Source: Begonia masoniana | Lineage: Eukaryota > Streptophyta > Magnoliopsida > Cucurbitales > Begoniaceae | NCBI GenBank assembly: GCA_022432975.1 | Contig: CM039508.1 | Coordinates: 28,957,008-29,021,007 of the forward strand | Length of the DNA stretch: 64,000 bases | Direction of reading: 5' to 3' | In this document: in pieces, positions 23,982 to 34,316 of the stretch | Layout: the number at the start of each line of letters is the position of its first letter | How positions within the stretch are numbered: position 1 is the first letter of the stretch | Program-made: the position numbers and the translations under genes | Notes under the pieces: generated by a model | What the model saw: only the letters and a program-made list of their open reading frames with translations | Told to the model about the DNA's origin: nothing | Database searches by the model: none

Positions 23982-24401
23982 AACATTCTTCGTCTGCCAA
24001 TTCACTTTGTCCGATGCCCAGCGAGACCGCCGCAACCTGTTCCTCCCACGCATGACCTCCCGTGCCATTGAATTTCGCTCCACAAAATCCTTCACGCTCC
24101 TACACCCCTCCTCCTCGGCGTCACGGCTCTACAACCTCTCCACTCCTTCGCGTAGAACGCTTCCACAGCGATCGCCTTCCACTCCGAATCGAGCATGACA
24201 CGCATGCAAAAATGACATTCTCGGGACCCGAACTATGCAATTTTTCAAAATTTTCAATATTCAGCACCGTAGGCGCCATCACCTGCTACACGTGAAGCCG
24301 TACAGAGGAAAAAGGACAAGGGCCGCTAAAACCTTAGCCTAAGCTGTTCTGCGCCGATATTCGCTGCCCCTGATATGGAAAAAAGTACTCGTTCGAAAAA
24401 A

Positions 24402-24520
24402 GGGGTGCAACACGAGGACTTCCCAAGTGGTCACCCAACTTAGTACTACTCTCGCCGAATCACTTTTAACTTCGAAGTTCTGAAGAGATCCGGTGCATTA
24501 GTGCTCGTATGGTCGCACCC
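24402..24520 (-). rRNA. 5S rRNA-like copy 12
   Basis: Full-length 119 bp copy; reads GAAGTTCTGAAGAGATCC on plus, so loop and helix III bases differ. Confidence 0.7.
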
Positions 24521-24955
24521 AACATTCTTTGTCTGTCAATTCACTTTGTTCGATGCCCAGCGAGACCGTCGCAACCTGTTTCTCCCATGCATGACCTCCC
24601 GTGCCATTGAATTTCTCTCCACAAAATCCTCCACGCCCCCCCCCCCCCCCCCCCGTTGGCCCTCTTCCTCGGCGTCACGGCTCTACAACCTCTGCGATCC
24701 TTCGCGTCGAACTCTTCCACCACGATCGCCTTCCCCTCCGAGCCGACCATGACACGCATGCAAAAATGCCATTCTCAGGCCCCGAACATCGTAATTTGCC
24801 CAAATTTTCAATAGTTAGCGCCGTAGTCGCCCACTCCCGCTACGTATGAAGCCGCGCGGGGCAAAAAGGACAAGGGCCGCTGAAACCACAGCCTTAGGTG
24901 TCCTGCGCCGATATTCGCCGCCCCTGATATGGAAAAAAGTACTCGGTCGAAAAAA

Positions 24956-25000
24956 GGGGTGCAACACGAGGACTTCCCAAGTGGTCACCTAACTCAATAT
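24956..25000 (-). pseudogene. 5S rRNA-like copy 13, truncated by copia LTR
   Basis: Only the 3' ~40 bases of the 5S remain before TGTGACTTAA of the copia LTR. The lost half does not reappear at the other end of the element, so flanking array sequence was deleted. Confidence 0.7.
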
Positions 25001-26429
25001 TGTGACTTAAATAATGTTTAAGTCTAACGAGGTTTTTGATGATATGTAATTTGATTGAGTTAAATATATGAGATTTATAAATTGATTAATAAAATAAATT
25101 TTGACCTCCATATATATGTCTCTAAATTTTCAGTGGAAATTCCCTTTGAAAAGGGTATTTTAGTTGTTTAACAAATTTGTTAAGTGTTCAGGGTGTGATA
25201 GCAAAACAGGGCTAAAACTGATGAAGTATTGCATATCCACCGATGTAGAAGAAAAGACTTCCACCGCTAGCTAAACGACAAAGTTTTCCAAAGTTTATAT
25301 CCACCGCTAGCTAAACGACAAAGTCTTCCAAAGTTTACATCCACCGCTAGCTAAACGACAAAGTATACATCTGCAGATTGCATAGTCTTCCTAAGACATC
25401 CACCGCTAGCTAAACAATAAAGTTCTACATCCACCGCTGGCAGAGTCTTCCAAAGCTTACTTCTACAGCTGGTATTTCAAAGGAGACTTCTACCACTGAA
25501 CAGTAACTTCTGAAGACATCCACCGCTGAAATTTCAAAGACAACATTCACCACTGGATTTTCAAAGACAACATCCACCACTGGATTTTCAAAGACAACAT
25601 CCTCCGCTGGTCTTCAAAGGCAACGTCTACCGGTGAACAGTATCTTCTGCCTGCATAACAAAGAATTACATCTACCTGCAGAGGAAAGTGACATTGACCA
25701 CCTACATTTACCGGTGAACAGTATCTTTCGCCAGAAATTTAAAAAGACCACGAAGCGATAGCGATACTCATCCAGAGCCCTAATTCCAGATCATTAATGG
25801 CGAAGAACTAAAGCGACTCTAGAACGCAACGGCTAGCTATCTATGTACGGATGCTTCTCCAACGGTCATAAATTTCCATATTCAGATAAGGAGCATTCAA
25901 GAATTAGAGCCAATAATAGACAGAGTATAAAAGAGGAGAAAGAAGCTCGGAAGAAGAACTTTTGCTGAATTTCTCTCTGAACCCTAATACGCAAAAAGAC
26001 TTCGTAATACTCTATTGTTCGTCCTACACCTCTCAACAACTTAACTAGAGATTTGATATTTGTGAGAGTGTAGTCTGTGCTGTAAACCTTTATCCATTCT
26101 GTTAAACTGTAAAGGCATTGGATTGTCGCCTGTGAAGAGCAATCCTGAGTTGTAAAAGGCAGTAGATCGACGCCCGTTAAGTGCGATCTGTTTTTCTCTG
26201 AGGAGAAGAAAAGATCTTCAAGGGGGAGCCTTGGAGCGTGGACGTAGGCCAATTTGGCCGAACCACGTTAAAAACTACGGTGTCAAATTTCTCTCTATCT
26301 TTTACCTTGTTTTTGCCTGTGTGTTTGCTGTTAATTTGGTAATTGCATACAAGAGAGAAAACGTTTAGATTAAGTTAATAATTATTAATAAGTCTAATTC
26401 ACCCCCCTCTTAGACAATACGATCCTACA
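25001..26429 (+). repeat. Copia 5' LTR
   Basis: TGTGACTTAA to GATCCTACA, 1429 bp, directly followed by the primer-binding site. The long LTR fits SIRE-type elements. A TATA-like GTATAAAAG is at about 25922. Its middle (25230-25730) is a degenerate repeat of CCACCGCTAGCTAAACGACA-type units. Confidence 0.85.
25230..25730 (-). repeat. Iterated motif cluster in copia LTR
   Basis: On the minus strand the units read TTTGTCGTTTAGCTAGCGG followed by TGGATGTAAAC. Full cores are at about 25261, 25301, 25341 and 25399, and weaker ones (ACATCCACCGCTGG and TCTACCGGTGAACAG on plus) continue to 25730. The same motif occurs on the plus strand in the Tekay LTRs at 38490, 55945 and 62940. Confidence 0.75.
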
Positions 26430-26431
26430 AT

Positions 26432-26443
26432 TGGTATCAAAGC
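26432..26443 (+). promoter_or_regulatory. Primer-binding site (Met tRNA)
   Basis: TGGTATCAAAGC follows the copia LTR end by two bases. Confidence 0.8.
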
Positions 26444-26494
26444 AAGGTCAAATATTGTCTAAACTATTATCTAGAAAATACAGTGATATTCGAA

Positions 26495-28037
26495 ATGGCT
26501 TTCAACACAACACATGTAGAGGGTCAATCTACTACTAGACCTCCATTCTTTGATGGGAATGATTATGTTTATTGGAAGTCTAGGATGAGAATTTATGTTC
26601 AGGCTATGGACTATGGCATATGGAATAATATAGAATATGGTCCATTTAAAGCCATGAAAACTAAAAACGGGGTTAGCATTCCAAAAATGGCTAATGAACT
26701 AACTGAATCAGACAAGAAGAATTTAAGCCTAAATGCCAAAGATGTAAATACTTTATACTGTGCACTGAACCATGATGAATTTAATAGAGTTCAAGGGTGT
26801 GATAGTGCACAAGAGATATGGCACTTACTGGAAATCACACACGAGGGAAAAAATCAAGTGAAAGAAAGCAAAATGAGTATGTTAGTTCATGAGTATGAAC
26901 TGTTTACCATGTTAAAGGATGAATCAATTAGTTCTATGTTTACTCGTTTTACTAATATTACTAATGGTTTAAAAGCGCTTGGTAAGATTTACTCCAGCGA
27001 AGAACAGGTAAGGAAAATCCTGAGATGCCTACCGAGGGCATGGCAACCAAAAGTGACAGCCATACAAGAGGCTAGGGATTTCAAAGTGCTCAAGCTTGAA
27101 GAACTCATTGGCTCTCTGATGACTCATGAGATAACCATGAGAGTTAATGACAAGGAAGATCTCAAAAAGAAAGAGATCAGCAAAAAGAAAGATATAGCAC
27201 TTAAGGCTTCCTCGAGCAAACAAGATGACTCTGAGGAAGAAGATGAAGATGAGGACATTGCTCTCATTACTGAAGGTTCAGCAAATTCCTCCAGAGAAAA
27301 AGGATGCAAGGAAGAAGATTTTCAAAGGGTGAGAAATCTCAAAAGGATAAAGAGATTACCTGCTATGTATGTGGGAAGCCTGGACACATCAAGGCCGAGT
27401 GTCCACAAGCAAAGAAGAATCCCAAGAAATTCAAAAAGAGGGCTATGAAGGCCACCTTGGATGATAGTGAGAGCGACACATCTTCAGAAGATGAGGAAGT
27501 AACCAACCTGTGCTTCATGGCATGTGAAAATGAGGTTAGTGTTTCCTCTAGTGATAGTGAAACTGAGGATGGAGACTTAATTGATGCTTTTAATGATCTA
27601 GTTTAGCAATTTTGTATGCTTATATCTAAATACATCTCAGTGAAAAAGGAGAATTCTGATTTAATTGAAAAGCATGGTAAAGAAATAAGTTTACATGAAA
27701 AGGAGATAGCTGATCTTAAAAATAAAATGAAGATTTGAATTATATCGTACTTAAGTTCACAAATGGTACCAAGAACTTAAACATGATGATAGGAAATCAG
27801 AGAGCTACTTTTGATAAAGCAGACTTAAGTTATGATAAGTTCAATAAAAAGAAAGCCTTTAAGAACTTCTTTGTTAAACCAACTACCTGCCATGCTTGCA
27901 ATGAGATAGGACACAAGTCATATGAATGTCCTTTAAAGTTTAGTAAAAAACCAAGTAGTAAGTTACAGTGGGTTCCTAAAGGAACCAAAACTAACACTAG
28001 GATCCAAAAGATTTGGGTACCAAAGAAGACAACTTGA
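26495..28037 (+). pseudogene. Copia gag with zinc knuckles
   Basis: ATG 26495 (MAFNTTHVEG) begins a Ty1/copia gag: PPFFDGNDYVYWKSRM, then the conserved ALGKIYSSEEQVRKILRCLP and LEELIGSLMTHEI. The frame shifts near 27330 into a second frame with a CCHC knuckle (CYVCGKPGHIKAEC) and a Ser/Asp/Glu-rich stretch to 27606. After a stop it shifts again to a second CCHC (CHACNEIGHKSYEC, about 27890). Start choice: the first ATG followed by the typical gag N-terminus. Frameshifts make it non-functional. Confidence 0.88.
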
Positions 28038-28046
28038 TCTTCTATT

Positions 28047-31000
28047 TTGCTGGTTGATTGCTCTCCTGGGAAAAACCAAAGGTACCTCGACAGTGGATGC
28101 TCGAGGCATATGACGGGAGACTCAACCAAATTTGCTGTTGTCAACAAGAAGAAAGGAAATGTCACCTTTGGTGGAAACCAGAAAGGAAAAATTGTTGGCA
28201 TCGGCTATATAAGTAATCCTTCTAATCCCATCATTGAAAATGTTCTGTTAGTAGAGGGATTGAAACATAATTTACTAAGCATCAGTCAATTGTGTGACAA
28301 AGGCTATAAAGTATCATTTAAATCAAATGCATGTGTGATTAAAGATAGTCTGAATAGTAAAGTTTTGTTCAAAGGATATAGAAAAGAAAATATTTATATT
28401 ATTGATTTAGAAAACTTTGAACGAACTGATGAAAAATGCCTTGCTGTGAATCTGTTGGTTGATAGTTGGACTTGGCATAGGAGACTAGGACATGTAGGGA
28501 TGGATACCATAGCTAAGATTACTAAGAATAATTTAGTTAGAGGGATTCCCAAGATATCCTTTGAGAAGGATAAGGTCTGTGAAGCTTGTCAAATGGGCAA
28601 GCAGATCAAAAGTTCTTTTGCATCGAAGAATGCAATCTCTACTTCTAAGCCTCTTCAACTTCTTCACTTGGACCTCTTCGCTCCTTCTAATGTAGCCAGT
28701 CTAGGAAGTAAATTCTATGCTTATGTCATTGGTGATGACTTCTCTAGGTTCACATGGGTATTCTTTCTGAAGTCAAAGGATGAGACCTTTGATACCTTCT
28801 CTAGCTTTAGGAAAAGAGTTCAAAATGAAAAGGAGCTCACCATTGTTGTTATTCGTAATGATCATGGGGGAGAATTTGAAAATGAGAAATTTGAAATCTT
28901 GTGTCTCAAATACGGAATTGAGCACAATTTCTCCTCTCCTAGAACCCCTCAACAAAATGGTGTTGTTGAGAGGAAAAATAGATCTCTCCAAGAGCTAGCT
29001 CGGACTATGCTCAATGAAAATTCCCTTCCAAAGTATTTCTGGGCTGAAGCTGTTTCAACAGCGTGTTATGTACTTAATCGGGTCTCATAAGACCTATTCT
29101 TGAAAGAACACCTTATGAGCTTTGGAGTGGAAAAACTCCTTCTGTTAAGTACTTTAAAGCCTTCGGCAGTAAATGCTTCATTCTTAACACCAAGGATAAC
29201 TTAAGAAAATTCGATTCCAAATCTGACTTAGGAATCTTTCTTGGCTATTCTCTCTGTAGTAAGGCTTATAGAGTGTTCAATACGAGAACTCTAGTTGTAG
29301 AGGAATCTGTCCATGTCAATTTTGATGAGACCCCTCAACCCACAATCAATGTGGATGAGGATGATACTTTAGAAAAACATCTAGATTCCCTTTCCTTAGA
29401 TAAGCCTACTGATACCCTTCTAGGAGAAAACCCTCTAGAAATTGTTCCTGCCAAAGATGAAATTGATGCTCTGTCTCGAGACTGGAAATATGTAAGAAAT
29501 CATCCTTTAGATGAAATTTTAGGCGATCCTTCCTTAGGAGTGAAGACTAGATCCTCTCTTAGGAATCTCTGTGCCAATGTGGCATTTATTTCACAAGTTG
29601 AACCTAAGAAATTCGAGGAAGCAGAGCAAGATGAAAACTGGATTATGGCTATGCAGGAAGAGCTAAACCAATTTGAAAGGAACAATGTTTGGGAACTTGT
29701 TCCAAAACCAGTTGATCATCCAATTATAGGAACAAAATGGGTGTTTAAGAACAAGATGGATGAAAGTGGCATAGTTATTAGAAATAAAGCCAGATTAGTT
29801 GCTAAAGGTTACAATCAAGAAGAAGAAATAGATTTTGAGGAAACCTTTGCACCAGTAGCTAGATTAGAGTCTATTAGGATGCTCTTAGCATATGCTTACT
29901 ACAAAAACTTCACACTCTTTCAAATAGATTTAAAGAGTGCATTTTTAAATGGTTATATCATGGAAGAAGTTTATGTAGAGCAACCCTTAGGATTTGAAAG
30001 CTATGAAAAACCTGACCATATTTATAAACTTAGGAAAGCTCTCTATTGACTTAAACAGGCTCCTAGAGCCTGATATGATAGGTTGAAGAATTTCCTTGAG
30101 GAAAGTAAGTTCAAAAAGGGTAATACTGATTCAACCTTTTTACCTTGCAAAAGGACAATGATATTCTCCTTGTTCAAATCTATGTTGATGATATCATATT
30201 CGGATCTACAAATGTTTCACTTTGTGATGATTTTGCCTCTGTTATGCAAAGTAAGTTTAAAATGAGTATGATGAGAGAGCTAAAATTCTACTTAGGATTC
30301 CAAATTAGCTAAAAATCCAATAGTATTTTCTTTTGTCAAGAAAAATACATCAAAGACCTCTTAAAAAGATTTGGATTATAATCCTCTAAGTCCTCTAGAA
30401 CTCCCATGAGTACCACTACCAAATTGGGCAAAGATGAAAATGGAATAAGTGTTGATATTAAAAAATATCGTGGTATGATTGGATCTCAGTTATAACTGAC
30501 AGCTAGTAGGCCAGATATCCTCTTTAGTGTTTGTCTCTGTGCTAGGTTCTAAGCTGCTCCTAAGGAATCCCACTTAAATGCAGTCAAGAGAATATTCAAA
30601 TATTTGAGTGGAACTCATGATCTAGGATTACAGTACCCGAATGGTACCTCTTTTGATCTGATAGGATATTCAGACTTAGATTATGCTGGAAGTCTAGTTG
30701 ATAGGAAAAGCTACAGTGAAACATGTCAATTCCTTGGTAAATCTCTAGTTTCCTGGTACTCCAAGAAGCAAAATTCTGTTGCACTTTCAACGGCTGAAAG
30801 GGAATATATTGCTGCTGGCAATTGTTGTGCACAAATGCTTTGGATAAAGCAAACTCTAGAAGATTACAATCTTTTCTATGATAGGATTCCTATTCGATTT
30901 GACAACACTAGTGGCATAAATATTTCCAAGAATCCTATCCAGCATTCTAGAACAAAGCACATAGAGGTTAGATATCACTTCATTAGAGATCATGTTTAGA

Positions 31001-31131
31001 AAGGTGATATTTCATTAGAATTTGTCAATTCTGTAGACCAATTAGTTGATATATTTACAAAACCTTTGGATGAGAAAACCTTCTGTAATATTAGAATAAG
31101 GTTAGGGCTCATTAAGTGTGAGAAAAATTAA
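28047..31131 (+). pseudogene. Copia pol: protease, integrase, RT, RNase H
   Basis: Protease: YLDSGCSRHMT near 28083. Integrase: HHCC (WHRRLGH...CEACQMGK), core Asp in LLHLDLF, Asp in RNDHGGEF and Glu in NGVVERKNRS. The frame shifts at 29090. RT: GTKWVFKNK, ARLVAKGYNQ, FAPVARLESIR and QIDLKSAFLNG, ending at a TGA at 30047 (LY-stop-LKQAPRA). The catalytic YVDDIIFGS (about 30181) is in another frame. RNase H: SDLDYAGSLVDRKS and LSTAEREYIA through 30999, then DIFTKPLDEKTF. Several further stops (about 30072, 30312, 30379, 30494, 30549, 30998) show long inactivity. Confidence 0.9.
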
Positions 31132-31184
31132 GGTTCTTTTTCGTCCCTGTTTAAGACTCTCAATGAAATATGAATTCATTTTCC

Positions 31185-31300
31185 GTCGGAAGATGTGTAT
31201 CATCCACTGTGCGTCGGAAGATATGCATCATTCATTTATCGTCGGAAGATGTGTATCATCCACAATGCATCGGAAGATGTATGCATCTATCTGGTGACAC
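31185..31300 (+). repeat. Iterated CGGAAGATGT motif between copia pol and env-like ORF
   Basis: Four tandem-like units (GTCGGAAGATGTGTATCATC and variants ending ATCGGAAGATGTATG) spaced about 25-35 bp apart. They match the ATCGGAAGATGT units of the Tekay LTRs. Confidence 0.7.
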
Positions 31301-31497
31301 GTGTCACCATCGGGCAATATCCTATTTTCAAGTTTATATTCTTATCGTCGGGCGAAACCCTACTGCATTCAAACTTGTTGAATACGCTTCATCTTTTCGC
31401 ACTCTTTCAAAAGCTCCTGCCCTATTCGTCGGTTTCTCCTCTCCATAGCTTTTCCTCTCTTTTGCGTTTTCGCTCAGAAAGTTCTTCATTTGTCTAA

Positions 31498-32362
31498 ATG
31501 GCATCTTCATCACGAACGGTTCCAGAACCGGCCAAGAAGAAGGCCAAAACTTCAGTTCGTCAGCCACGAGAGCTTCCTCATGCAACTCAGTGGCCGTCTC
31601 TCTACTTCCTCAGTCAGTTTGCCGAAGAGAGGTATCATGATGATTTTAAGCTTAAATCCCTTATTCCAAGTCGTGGTATTATCTTTGAGGATTTAGAAGA
31701 CTTGGATTTAGTTGAACCCTTGAAAGGTCTCGGGTTATTGGAGTTATTTGACGTTGAATCATTCTATTACCCCGTAGCAATCAAGATGTTTTATGCCAAT
31801 CTTGGCTACTCTTCTGACTTCAATACTATCTCGAGCTATGTGTACGGAAAACACATAGTTCTCACATCCCAAGCAATAAATGATCTTCTGGAGAGCCCCC
31901 AGTTGGATAACAATGTCAAATATTTTGAATCAGGGCATAAGCCTCCACTCCTTAACTCTCTGGAGGGCCATCTGTTTTTGAAATCAATTGCTCAAGACCC
32001 GAGTCACATCCCTAATCCCTTAAAGAGCAAGCACCTCAACATCAGGGCTCGGCTCTTTCACCAAATGATAAGGTACAATATCATTTCCAAGGGTGGTCAC
32101 TATGACGATGTGAGTGACATGAAATTGTTTGTTCTGTATGCACTCTTCTGCCGGACCCCTTTCAACTTAGGATATATTGTTTTGAGACGGATGGTTCAGA
32201 GTATCACATCCAAGGCTACATCGCTTCCCTACAATCTGCTTCTCATGAAAATCTTTGAGAAGTTTGAAGTGGAATTTTCAGAGGAAAAGGATCCCTTCCG
32301 TCTTAAACCTTCAAGCTATTACTCACTCTCCACTCTGAAGAGAATGGGGATAACAAGAAACA
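31498..32362 (+). CDS. Env-like third ORF of SIRE-type copia, 3'-truncated
   Basis: ATG 31498 (MASSSRTVPE) opens an uninterrupted frame of ~288 codons that then runs into 5S sequence and stops at 32427. It starts with a polar, basic N-terminus (AKKKAKTSVRQPREL). A hydrophobic/aromatic domain follows (FAEERYHDDFKLKSLIPSRG; FYANLGYSSDF; LFHQMIRYNIISKGGHYDDV; LKRMGITRN). It sits in the position of the env-like ORF of SIRE/Maximus elements, and similar proteins are often annotated as putative plant transposon protein. Its role is not established. It has no clear signal peptide. Unlike the upstream pol it carries no stop. The genuine C-terminus is missing. Confidence 0.7.
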
Positions 32363-32455
32363 GAAAAGGACAATGCCTGCTGAAACCACAACCTCAGCAG
32401 TCCCGCGCCGATATTCACCGCCCCTGATATGGAAAAAAGTACTCGATCGAAAAAA

Positions 32456-32574
32456 GTGGTGCAACACGAGTACTTCCTAAGTGGTCACCTAATTTAGTAC
32501 TACTCTCGCCGAAGCACTTTTAACTGCGGAGTTCTGATGGGATCCGGTGCATTAGTGCTCGTATGGTCGCAGCA
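32456..32574 (-). rRNA. 5S rRNA-like copy 14
   Basis: Full length; keeps the ancestral TAACTGCGG (plus), which most other copies have as TAACTTCGG. The 5' end is worn (GCAGCAAAG). Confidence 0.65.
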
Positions 32575-33085
32575 AAGATTTTTCGTCCGCCAATTCACTT
32601 TGTCCGATGCCCAGCGAGACCGCCGCAACCCGTTCCTCCCACGCATGACATCCCGTGCTATTGAATTTCGCTCAACAAAATCCTCCACGCCCAGCGAGAC
32701 CGCCGCAACCCGTTCCTCCCACGCATGACCTCCCGTGCCATTGAATTTCGCTCAACAAAATCCTCCACGTCCCCCCCCCCCCCCCCCCGCCCTCCTCCTC
32801 GGTGTCACGGCTCTACAACCTCCATACTCCTTCGCGTCGAACGCTTCCACCGTGATCGCCATCCACTCTGAATTGACCATGACACGCATGCAAAAACGCC
32901 ATTCTCGGGCCCTGAATGTCGCAATTTGCCCAAATTTTCAATAGCCAGCGCTGTAGGCGCCCACCCACGCTACGCGTGAAGCCGCGCTGGAGAAAAAGGA
33001 CAAGGGCCGCTGAAACCACAGCCTCAGCTGTCCTGTGCCGATATTCACCGCCCCTGAAATGGAAAAAAGTACTCGGTCGAAAAAA

Positions 33086-33204
33086 CGGGTGCAACACGAG
33101 CACTTCCCAAGTGGTCAACCAACTTAGTACTACTTTCGCCGAAGAACTTTTAACTTCGGAGTTCTGATGGGAACCGAAGCATCAGTTCTCGTATGGTCGC
33201 ACCC
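33086..33204 (-). rRNA. 5S rRNA-like copy 15
   Basis: Full length, with private changes (GGGAACCGAAGCATC, plus). Confidence 0.65.
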
Positions 33205-33637
33205 AACATTCTTTGTCCGCCAATTCACTTTGCCCGATGCCCAGCGAGACCGCCGCAACCTGCTCCTCCCACGCATGACCTCCCGTGCCATAGAATTTCG
33301 CTCCATAAAATCCTCCACGCCCCCCCCCCCCCCCCCCCCCGCCCTCCTCCTAGTCGTCACGGCTCTACAACCTCCGCACTCCTTCGCGTCGAACGCTTCC
33401 ACCGCGATCGCCTTGCACTCCGAATCAACCATGACACGCACGAAAAAATGCCATTCTTGGGCCCCGAACGTGGCAATTTGCCAAAATTTTCTATAGTCAG
33501 CGCCGTAGGCGCCCACTCTCGCTACGCGTGAAGCCGCGCAGTGCAAAAAGGACAAGGGCCGCTGAAACCACAGCCTCAGCTATTCTGCGCTGATATTCGT
33601 CGCCCCTGATATGTAAAAAAGTACTCGGTCGAAAAAA

Positions 33638-33756
33638 GGGGTGCAACACGAGGACTTCCCAAACGGCCACCTAACTTAGTACTACTCTCGCCGAAGCACT
33701 TTTAACTTAGGAGTTCAGATGGGATCCGGTGCATTAGTGCTCGTATGGTCGCACCC
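33638..33756 (-). rRNA. 5S rRNA-like copy 16
   Basis: Full length; helix IV region reads CCAAACGGCCACC on plus. Confidence 0.65.
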
Positions 33757-34143
33757 AACATTCTTCGTCCGCCAATTCACTTTCTCCGATGCCCAGCGAG
33801 ACCGCCGCTACCCAGTACTCCCACGCATGACCTCCCGTGCCATTCAATTTTGCTCCACAAAATCCTCCACGCCCCCGCCCCCCTGCCCTCCTCCTTGGCG
33901 TCACGGCTCTACAACCTCTGCACTCCTTCGCGTCAAACGCTTCCACCGCGATCACCTTCCACTTCGAATCAACCATGACACGCATGCAAAAATGCCATTC
34001 TCGGGCCCTGAACGTTGCAATTTGCCCAAATTTTCTATAGTCAGCGCCCTAGGCGCCCACTCCCACTACGGGTGAAGCCGCGAGGGGCAAAAAGGACAAG
34101 GGCCACTGAAACCACAGCCTCAGCTGTTCTGCGCCGATATTCG

Positions 34144-34236
34144 TGGCCACCCAACCTAGTACTATTCTCGCCGAAGCACTTTTAACTTCGGAGTTCTGAT
34201 GGGATCCGGTGCATTAGTGCTCGTATGGTCGCACCC
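34144..34236 (-). pseudogene. 5S rRNA-like copy 17, 3'-truncated
   Basis: The last ~25 nt of the 5S and the T-run are missing; the unit fuses to the neighbouring spacer at GATATTCGTGGCCACC. Confidence 0.7.
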
Positions 34237-34316
34237 AACATTCTTCGTCCGCCAATTCACTCTTTCTGATGCCCAGAGAGACCACCGCTACCCGTTCCTC
34301 CCACGCATGACCTGCC

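Larger units (their letters stand above)
23524..25000 (-). repeat. 5S rRNA-like tandem array, block 2
   Basis: This continues the spacer interrupted at 15733 (GAATT then TTGCTCCACAAAATCC). It holds two full 5S-like copies and one cut by the copia LTR. Poly-C runs (about 23553 and 24639) sit at the same spacer position. Confidence 0.85.
25001..32362 (+). mobile_element. SIRE/Maximus-type Ty1/copia retrotransposon, 3'-truncated
   Basis: 5' LTR (25001-26429), Met primer-binding site, gag with zinc knuckles, then protease-integrase-RT-RNase H, the order that defines Ty1/copia. A third ORF downstream of RNase H is the hallmark of the SIRE lineage (env-like ORF). The element stops inside this ORF at about 32362, where 5S spacer resumes through a short A-rich overlap (AAAAGGACAA). 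There is no 3' LTR and no target duplication, so the 3' end and part of the array were lost by illegitimate recombination. Confidence 0.85.
32363..34315 (-). repeat. 5S rRNA-like tandem array, block 3
   Basis: Begins in the spacer just downstream of a 5S copy (GCTGAAACCACARCCTCAGC type, plus strand) and ends at CACGCATGACCT against reverse transcriptase sequence. It has three full copies and one truncated copy. Spacer poly-C runs are at about 32772 and 33321. A ~60 bp spacer segment is locally duplicated (32637-32770). Confidence 0.85.

Noticed and set aside
10948..34236. Cassandra-type TRIM elements, which carry 5S sequence in their LTRs
   Set aside because: The 5S regions are head-to-tail at ~500 bp with continuous spacers, with no primer-binding site or purine tract between them and no target duplications. 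A tandem 5S array explains them better.
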